From G047528255 sp047528255 (GTDB lineage: Bacteria > Bacteroidota > Bacteroidia > Flavobacteriales > Blattabacteriaceae): 64,000 nucleotides of DNA. Below, piece by piece: positions 48,782-58,605 of this stretch. The stretch covers positions 434,001 to 498,000 of the forward strand of contig CP180024.1 of assembly GCA_047528255.1 (NCBI GenBank). Direction: 5' to 3'. The notes beneath the pieces are model-generated. The model saw nothing but the letters and a program-made list of their open reading frames with translations, was not told where the DNA came from and searched no databases. Each line of letters begins with the position of its first letter. The stretch's first letter is position 1. The translations under genes and the position numbers were made by a program.

Positions 48782-50056
48782 CGAAAACGTTGCATGGGAG
48801 AAGGAGGTTAAAATATTTGTAAATCAATATATTGTTTTGTATATTTGAAGTAGAAAATAAAAAAAAATTGAATCTATGCTCAGAAGAACCGAACAAATAA
48901 GCTTTACTGAACTACGTATGGAATATTTTACCAGAAGGAGTGAGTTTTTCAAAAGGTTAACACCTTGATCCACTTGGAAGTGGATGGAGAAAGAAATAAG
49001 AAAAATATATGAAAAAGCCAGGGAATAAAAGGCACCCTGATTACAGTAAAATACCGTTATTTAAGATGATGCTTTTAAATCACTGGTATGATCTCAGTGA
49101 TGTAGAAACGGAAGAATTGGTGAAAGAATCCTTGATCTGCATGAACTTTTGTGGATTTCGATTGGAAGATCATATCCTAAATCATATGACTCTATGCAGA
49201 TTTCATAATGAAATAGTAGCTAAAAAGGCATATGGGCTCTTACTGAAAAAGATCAATAAAGAATTAGAAAAGCATCAGGCGATAGTTAAAAAAGGAGTGA
49301 TAGTAGACGCTAGTATTACAATGAGTCTCTTTGCTCCCAATTGGGCTCCTACCTACGTGGTGGAGGATCGGAAAAAAGAGGAAAAAAAGCAAATCAGTCA
49401 AAGAAAAGAAAGGGTAAAAAAAAGAGACTCAATTAGGAGTAGACACTTAAGGAAAATGACTCAAGAAATTAGGTAAACTCTACTACGGATACAAGAAGTA
49501 CATAGGGGGGATAAAATGGAATGATACTAGATATATAATAGCATAGCAGCCAATGAGTATGATAGTATAGAGCTAAGGCCATTAATAAGCAAACTAGGAT
49601 ATAAACCCAGAGAAGTATATGCAGAAAAAGGTTACCAAGTACCAGTCAACGTATCTTACTTTCATAGTCGAGGCATTGAAGACCCTATACAGAAGAAAGC
49701 TTATAGGAACCGTCCCTTAAGTAGAATAGCATACTTATTTAACAAATTAGTGAGTAAAACCCGATGGGTAGTAGAACGTACTTTTGGCAGTATAAAACGT
49801 TGGTTTGAATCATGTCAAGGTTTGTTACAAAGGATTAGCTTGTGTACATGCCCAGGATTTTATGGAGTGCTATGGCTCATAATTTGTATTGTGTCCCTGG
49901 AATTATTATAAGCTGTCCATAAAAATAGATATAATTAATTAATTTATAATACAACAGTATTTCGAATACAGTATAAAAGACTAAATCTACGTTTTCTCTA
50001 ACGAACTCATATAGAATGGCTGAATAAACGTAATCCACCATTAACACAATGTTTTC
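48782..50056 (+). mobile_element. IS5-type element, full length, best-preserved N-terminal half
   Basis: This 1,275-bp copy runs from GAAAACGTTGCATGGGAG to CCACCATTAACACAATG plus TTTTC. The frame at 49009-49476 (155 aa) spans the helical region and first Asp (VIVDASIT) through the basic linker; it then stops. The second-Asp and Glu regions remain recognisable in other frames. The G-tract has 6 G (out of frame). It cuts the mreC remnant. Confidence 0.9.
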
Positions 50057-50179
50057 GAAACTTTTATATTGAAAATATATTCCGAAACACGTTCCCCTCA
50101 CTCGAGGGCAGGTTGGTAGAGCCGACAGAAATAAACTGTTTTTCATGAAGGTCTAGTCATAGGAACAGTACATAATTAT

Positions 50180-50290
50180 AAATTGGATAAAGAATGCAGT
50201 AGATAGCGAATCAAGGTAAAACTACAAGAAGACCTAGCTTTCGATGGAAAACGCCTATGTGGTCAAAAATATTCTCAAAAAAGAATGGTA
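50180..50290 (+). pseudogene. mreC: mreC, C-terminal remnant
   Basis: Just before mreD the plus strand encodes KVKLQEDLA, then after a small frameshift SMENAYVVKNILKKEW and a stop. This matches the usual MreC end (x-D-L-x-x-L-E-x-A-Y-V-V-K-N). The rest of the gene is missing beyond the IS at 50056. MreC is the periplasmic scaffold of the elongasome; this copy is dead. Confidence 0.6.
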
Positions 50291-50328
50291 AAAAATACAA
50301 ATACCCTATTTAAAAAGACAGACTTCCG

Positions 50329-50841
50329 GTGAGACTAAAAAGCTTTATATCACATTTGTTTTTTATCCTTTGTCTTTGCTCAGTACAAACTCTGTTATTG
50401 AATCAAATCAGTTTTTTAGGATATATCAACCCTTACCTTTATATCCTTTTCGTACTGACTTACCCTGCATACGAAAGTCGATTCGTATTGATACTCCTCT
50501 CTTTTTTTATGGGATGGATCATCGATTATTTCATGAATACCGGAGGTATGCACACCTTTGCCATCACCTTGACAGCTTATCTCAAACGAGACGTGCTACG
50601 CTTTATCACTGGAAAGAACATCATCACCGATGATGATTTTTCTCTTCATGAGATATCCTTCATCAAGAAATGTTCCTATACTTTTCTGTTGACCCTCATC
50701 CATTATTTTTCATTCTTCTTGTTGGAATTATTCAAGATATCGAACTTTGAAACCATTTCATCAAAAACGGTATTGGGAGCGATTTTTAACACTATCTTAT
50801 CTTTGATATATCTTTCATTTACGGAAAAAAATAAATCTTGA
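50329..50841 (+). CDS. mreD: Rod shape-determining protein MreD
   Basis: MreD is the multi-pass membrane part of the MreBCD elongation complex. The 170-aa frame starts with GTG and shows about five hydrophobic segments, with ISFLGYINPYLYILFVLTYP near residue 30 and FFMGWIIDYFMNTGGMHTF near 58, both typical of the family. The gene is preceded by an mreC tail and followed by the first few codons of a second mrdA, so it belongs to an elongasome cluster broken by IS copies. The 3' 125 bases occur again at 26356. Confidence 0.85.
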   Translation: MRLKSFISHLFFILCLCSVQTLLLNQISFLGYINPYLYILFVLTYPAYESRFVLILLSFFMGWIIDYFMNTGGMHTFAITLTAYLKRDVLRFITGKNIITDDDFSLHEISFIKKCSYTFLLTLIHYFSFFLLELFKISNFETISSKTVLGAIFNTILSLIYLSFTEKNKS

Positions 50842-50884
50842 GCAAGATGCTTCTTTTTTACAGTATTCTGGCTTTTTCTATCCG
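50841..50884 (+). pseudogene. mrdA: mrdA 5' fragment (second copy)
   Basis: After the mreD stop the sequence TTGAGCAAGATG ... ACAGTATTCTGG parallels the start of the intact mrdA at 26484 (TTGAACAAGCTG ... ACGGTATTCTGA), giving S-K-M-L-L-F-Y-S-I-L against N-K-L-R-V-F-Y-G-I-L. It is cut after about 14 codons by an IS fragment. Confidence 0.7.
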
Positions 50885-51256
50885 TAGTAGAAAATCCTTG
50901 ATTTTTGAAACATTTTTTAAGTCTCTACTCTTGGTTGAGCTTCTTTTTTGATCTTTCTTTTTCTTTGACTGATTTTCCTTTTGGCCTCCTCTCCTTCCCC
51001 TATATTCAACTAACGTAGGTAGGGACGCTTGCTTGGGACAAAAAGGCTTTCACTGTAATACTGGGATCGAGAACGTTGCATGAGATAAATAGTATAAAAC
51101 ACTTGTAAATCAATATATTATTTCGTTTATTTTGGAGTAGAAGATAAAAAAAGATTCGGCTCTATGCTCAGAAGTACCGCGCAAATAAGATTTAGTGAAC
51201 TATATATGGAACGTTCTACCAGAAGGAGTGAGTTTTTCAAAAGGTTAAATAGATTG
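50885..51256. mobile_element. Composite IS fragment
   Basis: Bases 50885-51068 are a minus-orientation transposase middle (Tyr-Gly region and basic linker). Bases 51069-51256 are a plus-orientation left end (GAGAACGTTGCATGAG) with the first transposase codons, breaking off after AAAAGGTTAAATAG. Confidence 0.8.
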
Positions 51257-51353
51257 TATTCATAATGTGATTTTAATTGTTTGCAGCAGTAAATTTAAGT
51301 ATTTTGATCGGTGATTGGATATGCAAATTATACCTAGAGACATAGATAATTTT

Positions 51354-51361
51354 TACCTTTG
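51354..51361 (+). promoter_or_regulatory. Candidate -7 promoter element of the crotonase gene
   Basis: TACCTTTG matches TANNTTTG and lies 15 bp before the chosen ATG at 51377. Its position also argues that the alternative TTG at 51359 is not used. No clear -33 TTTG is seen. Confidence 0.4.
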
Positions 51362-51376
51362 GGTCTTATCTATCTT

Positions 51377-52147
51377 ATGGATCAGCCACAAATAAAAATT
51401 GACTTTCAAGATCAGGTTGCCGAGGTGGCTTTTTATCATCCTAAAGCCAATACTTTTGCTATGGAGCAATTGAGGGAGTTGGCGGAAATTTTTCATAGTT
51501 TAGGGCAGGATGGAAGCGTGAGGGTGATCGTGTTGAGCAGTCTTGGAGATAAGATATTTTCTGCCGGAGCTTATTTTGATGAGTTGTTGCAACTCGGAGA
51601 TATCGAAGCGGGAAAAATTTTTTTTTGTGGTTTTGCTCAAGTGATCCTTAATATGATTCGTTGCCCTAAGCCTGTCGTGGGTTGTGTCAGAGGAAAGGTG
51701 ATCGGTGGGGCGGTGGGTTTGGTCTCAGCTTGTGATCATGCCGTGGCCTCGACTAATGTTTCGGTGCGTTTGAGCGAGCTTTCTATAGGTATAGGGCCTT
51801 TTGTTATTGAGCCGATCATTCGTCGTCGTATCGGTTCGGCACATTTTATGTCCTTGTCTTTGGATCCGATGGGTTGGCGTTCCGCGGACTGGTGTAAAAC
51901 GGTCGGATTGGTGGCGGAAACGGTAGCCGATTCGGATGGTCTGAAAAATAGAGTGTGGAATTTTGCTCGACAGTTGAGTTCTTACAGTCCTGAGGCGATG
52001 CACGAGATGAAAAAGATGTTTTGGGATGGCACGGATCATTGGGACGGATTGTTGAAAAAAAGGGCAGCCATCAGCGCCAGTCTGATTTTGACGCCTTATG
52101 CTAAGGCATATTTGAGAAAATTCAAGCAAAAAATGAAAAGATTATGA
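51377..52147 (+). CDS. Enoyl-CoA hydratase/isomerase family protein
   Basis: This 256-aa crotonase-fold protein starts at ATG 51377 (MDQPQIKIDFQDQVAEVAF). The oxyanion-hole segments are visible: SAGAYFDELLQLG in place of the usual S-A-G-A-D, and GKVIGGAVGLVSACDHAVAS; the downstream ELSIGIGPFVIEPIIRRRIG is like Bacteroidota methylglutaconyl-CoA hydratase-type members. The acidic catalytic residues of classical hydratases are not obviously both present, so the reaction is uncertain. It leads a plus-strand group with plsC and rnhA (gaps of 55 and 41 bp). Confidence 0.85.
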   Translation: MDQPQIKIDFQDQVAEVAFYHPKANTFAMEQLRELAEIFHSLGQDGSVRVIVLSSLGDKIFSAGAYFDELLQLGDIEAGKIFFCGFAQVILNMIRCPKPVVGCVRGKVIGGAVGLVSACDHAVASTNVSVRLSELSIGIGPFVIEPIIRRRIGSAHFMSLSLDPMGWRSADWCKTVGLVAETVADSDGLKNRVWNFARQLSSYSPEAMHEMKKMFWDGTDHWDGLLKKRAAISASLILTPYAKAYLRKFKQKMKRL

Positions 52148-52202
52148 TTTCAGGAATCTGTAGGTTAGAGAGGGATAGGATGTTTTTATACTCCGGATAG
52201 AT

Positions 52203-52958
52203 ATGAGGGTTTTTCGAACGGCTTTGGTATTGTTATGGCGGGTATGGTTTGTATTGATCAATGTTTTTTTGGTTATCATTTGGGGAGGAGGGTCTATTCC
52301 TTTTCTTTTTCATGAAAAATGTTACCCCATCGCGTATTGGTTTCATCGGATGTGGGGACGGAGCAATCTTTTTTTAATGGGCTTTCGGTATGAGGTGGAG
52401 CGGGAAGATATTTTGGACAAAGCTCAACCGTATATGATCATTGCTAATCACACTTCTGTAATTGATATCATGCTCATCTATGCTTTGATTAAAAATCATC
52501 CGCTGGTCTTTGTTGGAAAGTCCGAATTGGGTAGGATACCTCTTTTCGGTTATGTTTACGGTAAGAGTAATATTTTGGTGGATCGCAAGAGCAGGGCCAG
52601 CCGTGCGCAGGTAGTTAAGGAGGCTCAGGAAAGGATAGATGCAGGCCGCAGCATTTGTATATTCCCGGAAGGCGGTGTTCCTGATCCTTTTCTTTTTTTA
52701 GCACCCTTCAAAGACGGGGCTTTTTCTATCGCTATTGATCGAAAAATTCCTGTTTTGGTTTTTACGATAGACGGCATGAAGCGGAGATTTCCGCATGAAT
52801 TGACCCGAGGATTTCCTGGAAAAATAAGAGTCAAGCAGCACCGTATCATTCCTACAAAGGGCTTGACCACCGAAGATAAAGTTAAGTTAAAAGAGCAATG
52901 TTATGAGCTAATTCATTCCCAGTTGCAAGTTTTTGAGAATAAGGATAAAAATTCTTGA
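52203..52958 (+). CDS. plsC: 1-acyl-sn-glycerol-3-phosphate acyltransferase
   Basis: PlsC adds the second acyl chain to lysophosphatidate at the inner membrane, making phosphatidate. The 251-aa frame has an N-terminal membrane segment (about 7-29), the catalytic NHTSVIDIML with His83 and Asp88, the GKSELGRIPLFG motif, and IFPEGGVPD in place of the usual F-P-E-G-T-R-S. The motif change keeps Glu and Gly. It follows the crotonase gene and precedes rnhA. Confidence 0.93.
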   Translation: MRVFRTALVLLWRVWFVLINVFLVIIWGGGSIPFLFHEKCYPIAYWFHRMWGRSNLFLMGFRYEVEREDILDKAQPYMIIANHTSVIDIMLIYALIKNHPLVFVGKSELGRIPLFGYVYGKSNILVDRKSRASRAQVVKEAQERIDAGRSICIFPEGGVPDPFLFLAPFKDGAFSIAIDRKIPVLVFTIDGMKRRFPHELTRGFPGKIRVKQHRIIPTKGLTTEDKVKLKEQCYELIHSQLQVFENKDKNS

Positions 52959-52999
52959 TGAAGAGGTAAGGAAGATCCATAAATTAGAGGATAGTCGTT

Positions 53000-53509
53000 A
53001 TGTCACAGCACGAGGCGAAAACGCGTCGGATCTATATTTATACTGATGGTTCTTCCAAGGGTAATCCCGGTCAGGGAGGGCTTGGCATCGTCATGGAGCT
53101 TTTCGGTACAGATTATAAAAAAGAATTTTCCGAAGGGTTTCGTCGCACTACCAACAACCGTATGGAGCTTTTGGCAGTGATCATGGCTTTGGAAAAAATC
53201 AAACGATTTCGTCAGGAAGTCACGGTTTTTAGCGACTCGAAGTATGTGGTCGAAGCGGTGGAGAAGCGTTGGGTATTCGGTTGGAAAAAGAAGGAGTTTC
53301 AAAACAAAAAGAACGCTGACCTCTGGGGCCGTTTTTTAACGGTTTATCTTAGACATGTTGTTGTTTTTCAGTGGATTAAAGGACATAACAATCATCCTAA
53401 GAACGAACGTTGTCATCAACTTGCTACACAAGCCGCTCAACAGGAACGCTTAAAGATAGATTTGGAGTATGAACTGAAAGATCCTTTTAAAGCAAAATTT
53501 TCATCTTGA
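53000..53509 (+). CDS. rnhA: Ribonuclease HI
   Basis: RNase HI cuts RNA in RNA-DNA hybrids. The 169-aa frame has YTDGSSKGNPG (Asp16), RMELLAV (Glu56) and FSDSKYV (Asp79), and the flexible KGHNNHPKNERC loop with His129. The fourth metal-site residue, Asp134 in E. coli (N-E-R-C-D), is His139 here (N-E-R-C-H). This change is known from mutant studies of the E. coli enzyme to be tolerated, so activity is plausible. The C-terminal extension after the RNase H core is lysine- and acid-rich. It is the last gene of the plus-strand group. Confidence 0.93.
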   Translation: MSQHEAKTRRIYIYTDGSSKGNPGQGGLGIVMELFGTDYKKEFSEGFRRTTNNRMELLAVIMALEKIKRFRQEVTVFSDSKYVVEAVEKRWVFGWKKKEFQNKKNADLWGRFLTVYLRHVVVFQWIKGHNNHPKNERCHQLATQAAQQERLKIDLEYELKDPFKAKFSS

Positions 53510-53574
53510 AAAGATGTTTTATCGAATATTTTTTTTGAAGCGATTGCGAAAACATTCGTTTGATTGCACAATCA

Positions 53575-53970
53575 AAAAACATTACATGAGAGAATAAGGG
53601 ATAAAATATATGTAAATCAATATATTGTTTTGTATACTTGGAGTAGAATCTAAAAAACAGATTTGGTTCTGTGCTCAGAAGTACGGCGCAGATAAACTTT
53701 ACTGAACTATATATGGAATATTCTACCAGAAGGAGTGAGTTTTTCAAAAGGTTAAACACAATGACCCATTGGGATGGTATAGAGCAGGAGGTCAAGGAAT
53801 AAAAGGTTAACCTCCTAAAGTGAAATATCCTTATTTAACAATGATGCTTTTGAGTAACAGGTATGACATCAGTGATGTAGGAACGGAAGAATTGGTGAAA
53901 GAGACCTTGAGCTGCATGCGCTTTTGTGGTTTTCGATTGGAAGATTAGATCCTAGATTATACGAATCTAT
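53575..53970 (+). mobile_element. IS5-type element, 5' third
   Basis: The left terminus is decayed (AAAAACATTACATGAG). The piece contains the transposase start (ATATATGGAATATTCTACC) and breaks off after the R-L-E-D region at about 53970, where a minus-orientation copy begins. Confidence 0.8.
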
Positions 53971-54524
53971 AGGCTTTAACCCTCTACTATAATGCTCATT
54001 GGCTGCTACGCTATGTAACTTATCGCCTGATTCTTTTCTAATACCTTATTGATCTTTTTCAATAAGCGATCATATACCTTTTTGGCTACTATTTCATTGT
54101 GAAATATGCATAGATTCGTATGATCTGGGATCTGATCTTCCAATCGGAAACTACAAAATCGCATGCAGCTCAAAGCTTCTTTCACCAATTCTTCCGTTCC
54201 TAAATCACTGATATCATACCAGTGACTCAAAAGCAACATCATAAATAATGATATTTCATTATAAGTAGGTTTCCTTTTATTCCTTAGCCTTTTTGATATA
54301 TTTTTCTTATTTCTTTCTCCATCCTTTCCTAGTGGATCATTGGTGTTTAACCTTTTGAAAAACTAACTCCTTCTGGTAGAAGGTTACATATATAGTTCAC
54401 TAAAGCTTATTTAGTGCGGTGTTTCTGAGCATAGATCCGAATTTTTTTTATTTCATACTCCAAATATAAGAAACAATATATTGATTTACAAATATTTTAG
54501 CCCTTTCTCTCATGCAACGTTCTC
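53971..54524 (-). mobile_element. IS5-type element, 5' half
   Basis: This minus-orientation copy starts in the transposase middle, with a deletion about 54015, and ends with an intact left terminus CATGCAACGTTCTC. A 78-aa N-terminal piece (54006-54242) is readable. Confidence 0.8.
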
Positions 54525-55512
54525 ATTTCGTATATTTGGAGTAGAAAATAAAAAATTCGGATCTATGCTCAGAAACACCGTACAACTAAGCTTTAGTGAA
54601 CTATATATGTAACCTTCTACCAGAAGGTAGTTAGTTTTTCAAAAGGTTAAACACCAATGATCCACTAGAAAAGAATGGAGAAAGAAATAAGAAAAATATA
54701 TCAAAAAGGCCAGGGAATAAAAAGCAACCTTCTTACAGTGGAATATCGTTATTTACGATGATGCTTTTGATTCACTGGTATGATCTTAGTGATGTAGGAA
54801 TGGAAGAATTAATGAAAGAATCTTTGAGCTGCATGCGATTTTGTGGGTTTCGATTGGAAGATCAGATCCCAGAGCATACGAATCTATGCAGATTTCGCAA
54901 TGAATATAGTAGCCAAAAAGACATATGAGAGCTTACTGAAAAAGATCAATAAGGTATTAGAAAAGCATCAGGCGATAGTTAAAACAGGAGTGATAGTAGA
55001 TGCTAGTATTACAGTCCGCCCCTTTCCTCCCAAGGGTGGACTACCTAAGTAGTGTAGGATCAGAAGGAAGAGGGGAAAAGTAAATCAATCAAAGAAAAGC
55101 AAGGTAAAAAAAGAGGCTTAATCAGGACTAGACACTCAAAAAATGGCTAAAGAAATCAGGTAAACTCTACTACGGATATAAGAAGCACATGGGGGGATAA
55201 AAATGGAATGATATTAGCTGTACATAGCGTAGCTGCCAATGAGTATGATAGTAGAGGGAAAAGCCATTAATAAGCAAATTAGGATATAAAACCAGAGAAT
55301 GTGCATGCCCAGTATCTTATAGAGGTGCTATGGTGCATAATTTGTATCGTGTCCCTGGTATTATTATGCACTGTATATAAAAATAAATATAATTAATTAA
55401 TTTATAATCAAAAGTTTTCGAATATAATATGAAAGGCTAAATCTACATTTTCTCTAACAAGCCCATCTAGGAGGTTGAATAAATGTAATCCACCATTAAC
55501 ATAATGGTCTCT
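54525..55512 (+). mobile_element. IS5-type element lacking the left terminus, internal deletion
   Basis: The copy begins at the internal site ATTTCGTATATTTGG, directly after the left terminus of the previous element, and ends CCACCATTAACATAATGG plus TCTC. A deletion about 55299 joins the second-Asp region to the C-terminus. The G-tract has 6 G. A 69-aa piece (54843-55052) is readable. Confidence 0.85.
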
Positions 55513-55748
55513 TTTATACTTATTTTTAGCCTCCGGTTAATTTCTGTCAGATCTCAAGGGAAAAAACGTTTGATCAGCTTTCAATAGTTGTGGATCTATG
55601 TTTGAAAGTCGTTTGTTTTACCTATGACAAAAATTTTGATTTTGATGAAGCAGATCAGAGAGACTTAAGAGAACTTTATGTATCAGGTAAAAAAATATTT
55701 GCAGAGCAAGTATATATTTTTCCTCTTCGACAGATAAAAATCCATAAT

Positions 55749-56579
55749 ATGGAAAGACGAGCTTTTTATACTTTTTTAAAATTTTACGCATTGCGTTTGC
55801 TCCGCGCTGAGGTCAGCACACGCGCATCGGCTGCTTCTTACAGTATTTTCATGAGCTTTTTTCCGTTTATCCTGTTTTTATTTTCAGTGACCTCCCGGCT
55901 TCCACATAGCGAAGAAATCAGAGTTTATTTACACAACTGGATTATGCAGCTTTTTCCGCTCAATACCGGACAATCGGCTTGGGAAACTATTGATAAAATC
56001 AGTCTTCGAATAGAACGAAATCTCTCATTGTGGAGCATTATTTTCTCACTTATTTTTTCAACAAATGGTATTTATTTTCTCATAGAGCGTTTTGATCATG
56101 GAAAACGTGTGTTTTGGAAACGTTATATAACTTCTTTTCTATTGACTATAATTTTGACAGCTTTGATAGCTTCAATCCTTTTATTGTTATATTACAGTCA
56201 AGTGGTGTGGCGTTTTTTTATTGATGTCAATATTCCCGGATCAGTTTTGAGTTTAATAAGTTATATGAGTATTTGGTTTTCTTTTTTCATCGGTATGCTT
56301 CTTTTATACGGGATCGGCTCGAAAAACCGATTCTATTGCAAAGATAGAATCCCCGGAGCTCTACTGACCGCATGCCTCTTTGCTGGCGTTTCTTTTTTGT
56401 TCGGAATCTATATCAGGAATTTTTCGAATTACAATCTCTTATACGGTTCTATTGGAACGTTATTGATCCTGATGCTTTGGCTATACATCAATAACATTTT
56501 GATTCTATCCGGTCACGAATTGAATGAGACTATCGCCCGGATCAAAAAATTTAAAAACATTATGAAAAATCCTAAATAA
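55749..56579 (+). CDS. YihY/BrkB family inner-membrane protein
   Basis: This is a multi-pass membrane protein of the YihY/BrkB (UPF0761) family, of unknown molecular function. From ATG 55749 (MERRAFYTFLKFYALRLLR) it has 276 aa with about six hydrophobic segments and the family motifs TRASAASYSIFMSFFPFILF near residue 27 and YNLLYGSIGTLLILMLWLYI near the C-terminus. The frame is open upstream to a GTG at 55590 (53 more residues, hydrophilic, not family-like), so the start is uncertain. IS elements flank it on both sides. Confidence 0.85.
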   Translation: MERRAFYTFLKFYALRLLRAEVSTRASAASYSIFMSFFPFILFLFSVTSRLPHSEEIRVYLHNWIMQLFPLNTGQSAWETIDKISLRIERNLSLWSIIFSLIFSTNGIYFLIERFDHGKRVFWKRYITSFLLTIILTALIASILLLLYYSQVVWRFFIDVNIPGSVLSLISYMSIWFSFFIGMLLLYGIGSKNRFYCKDRIPGALLTACLFAGVSFLFGIYIRNFSNYNLLYGSIGTLLILMLWLYINNILILSGHELNETIARIKKFKNIMKNPK

Positions 56580-56585
56580 AGATTA

Positions 56586-56803
56586 GAGAACTTTGCATGA
56601 GAGAATGAGGTTAAAATAACTGTAAATCAATATATTATTTTGTGTATTTGGAGTATAAAAAATCAGTTCTATGCTCAGAAGCACTGAGCAACTAAGTTTT
56701 AGTAAAGTATATATGGAACGTTTTACCAGAAGGAGTGAGTTTTTCAAAAGGTTAAAAACCTTGATTCACTGGGAAGTGGATGGAGAAAGAAATAAGAAAA
56801 ATA
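56586..56803 (+). mobile_element. IS left-end fragment
   Basis: The left terminus GAGAACTTTGCATGAGAG and the transposase start are present, ending after GAAAAATATATTA where an inverted piece begins. It starts 6 bp past the YihY stop. Confidence 0.8.
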
Positions 56804-57557
56804 TATTATACTTCTAGTATCATTCCATTTTTATCCCCCCCTATGGCCTTCTTATATCCGTAGTAGAGTTTACCTAATTTCTTTAGCTATTTTCTTTTAG
56901 TATCTACTCCTGATTGAGTCGCTTTTTTTACATTTACTTTTCTTTGACTATTTGCTTTTTCCCCTCTTCCTTCCGATCCTACACTACGTAAGTGGGCTCT
57001 CCCCCTTTGGACAAGGGGACTCACTGTAATACTGACATTTACTATCACTCCTTTTTTAACTATCGCCTTGATGCTTTTCTAATTCCTTATTAATCTTTTT
57101 CAGTAAGCTCTCATATGTATTTTTAACTACTATTTCATTGTTAACTCTGCATAGAGTTGTATGATCTGGGATCTTATCGTCCAATAGAAAACCACAAAAA
57201 CGCATGCAGCTCAAGTATTCTTTTCCAATTCTTCCGTTCCTACATCACTGAGATCATACCAGTAAGTCAAAAGCATCATTTTAAATAACAATCTTACACT
57301 CTAAGTCGCTTTACCTTTTATTCCCTGTCCTTTTTGATATATTTTTCTTATTTCTTTCTCCATTTCTTCCCAGAGGATCAAGGTTTTTAACTTTTTGAAA
57401 AACTCACTCCTTCTGGTAGAACGTTCCATATATAGTTCAATAAAGATTATTTATACGGTGCTTCTGAGAATAGATCCGAATTTTTTCTAGTCCAAATATA
57501 CGAAATAATATATTGATTTACAATAATTTTAACCCCCTTATCCCATGCAATGTTCTC
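56804..57557 (-). mobile_element. IS5-type element, 5' half
   Basis: The minus-orientation piece runs from the transposase middle to the left terminus CATGCAATGTTCTC. The C-tract at the internal hotspot has 7 bases. All frames are broken. Confidence 0.8.
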
Positions 57558-58089
57558 AGAACATGATACTTGCCATACATAGCGTAGCAGCCAATGAGCA
57601 TGATAATAGAGGGATTAATAAGCAAACTAGGATATAAGCCCAGAGAAGTATATGCAGACAAAGGTTACCAAGAGGCAACCAACGTGTCTTGCTTTCATAG
57701 TCGAGGCATCAAAAAACGCATACAGAAGAAAGGTTATAGGGAACGTCCCTCTTAAAGGGGTATAGTTACATTATTTAATGTAATTAGTGAGTAAAACTCG
57801 ATTTGGGGCTGGTAGAATGATTTTTGGCAGTATAAAGCGTTAGTCTGGATTAGTCAAGGCCCTTACAAAAGATTAGCTCGTGTGCCTGCCCAGTATATTA
57901 ATGGAGGATACTGACTCATAATTTGTATCATGCACCTGGTATCATTATGAGCTGTTCATAAAAACAGATGTAATTAATTATTTTATAATCAATATTATTT
58001 TGAATACAATGTGAAACACTACCTCCATCGTGTCGAACGAAGCCATATAAAAGGGTGAATAAATGTAATCTACCATAAAAAATGGTCTC
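57558..58089 (+). mobile_element. IS5-type element, 3' half
   Basis: The plus-orientation piece starts at AGAACATGATACTTGCC, covers the second Asp and Glu regions and ends CATAAAAAATGGTCTC. Together with the preceding piece the two could be one broken pair. It truncates mutY. Confidence 0.8.
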
Positions 58090-58214
58090 GTATCATTACC
58101 TTCTCTCCAAGATAATTTGCGATATTGAGTTTCATGCCAACGTAGCAAAATTTTTAAAAACTCATTTGAGTCTAATTTTAGAGCGAGTTTATAAAAAATT
58201 GGTATCTTTGGCAA
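58090..58214 (-). pseudogene. mutY: mutY 5' remnant (adenine glycosylase)
   Basis: The minus strand encodes MPKIPIFYKLALKLDSNEF then LKILLRWHETQYRKLSWREG before entering the IS right end at 58089. The W-H-x-x-x-x-R-K-L-S-W-R block matches the MutY start (W-Y-x-x-N-x-R-D-L-P-W-R). A mutY gene divergent from HU is standard in Bacteroidota. MutY removes A opposite 8-oxoG; everything after the first 35-40 residues is missing here. Confidence 0.65.
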
Positions 58215-58276
58215 CCGGATTTTAGGTCTTGTCCTTTAAGCAATTTTCATGAACAAGCATTAATCTTAGATTTGAC

Positions 58277-58573
58277 ATGACAAAAGCAGAAATCGTAACA
58301 AAAATCGCGTACGACGTTGGATTAGAGAAAGACGAAATACTTAAGGTGTTAGATGCTTTTACCGCCACGGTAAAAGAGACTTTGGTTTGTGGAAAGGAGG
58401 TTACTCTAAGAGGATTCGGAACTTTTTCCAACAAATATCGAGCTGAAAAAGTAGGGCGTAATATATCCAAAAATGTATCCGTTGTTATCCCTGCACATTC
58501 CATTCCGGCATTTAAACCTGCAAAGGGATTTACTGAGGAAGTAAAAGAAAATGTCCCCTACTCATCAAAGTAA
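58277..58573 (+). CDS. HU/IHF family DNA-binding protein
   Basis: This is a small nucleoid protein that bends DNA as a dimer. The 98-aa frame has the HU helix start MTKAEIVTKIAYDVGL, the beta region with VTLRGFGTFSNKYRAEKVGR (signature region) and the arm ending IPAFKPAKGF. The intercalating region reads SVVIPAHSIPAF. It lies between the mutY remnant and the bL38-like gene, the usual order. Confidence 0.95.
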   Translation: MTKAEIVTKIAYDVGLEKDEILKVLDAFTATVKETLVCGKEVTLRGFGTFSNKYRAEKVGRNISKNVSVVIPAHSIPAFKPAKGFTEEVKENVPYSSK

Positions 58574-58605
58574 TACAATCTGTAATCGATTAATGTTTTG
58601 AAACT

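Noticed and set aside
46754..50056. Repeated blocks looking like a CRISPR or tandem-repeat array
   Set aside because: The repeats are hundreds of bases long and are IS copies with recognisable ends, not short direct repeats with spacers.
53559..53576. Near-palindrome TTTGATTGCACAATCAAA after rnhA
   Set aside because: The loop is only two bases and part of it merges with a decayed IS left end. Not convincing as a terminator.
58267..58274. TAGATTTG, an exact match to the -7 promoter consensus, just before the HU gene
   Set aside because: It ends 2 bp before the conserved ATG, so a start site from it would fall inside the coding region. Probably chance in AT-rich DNA.
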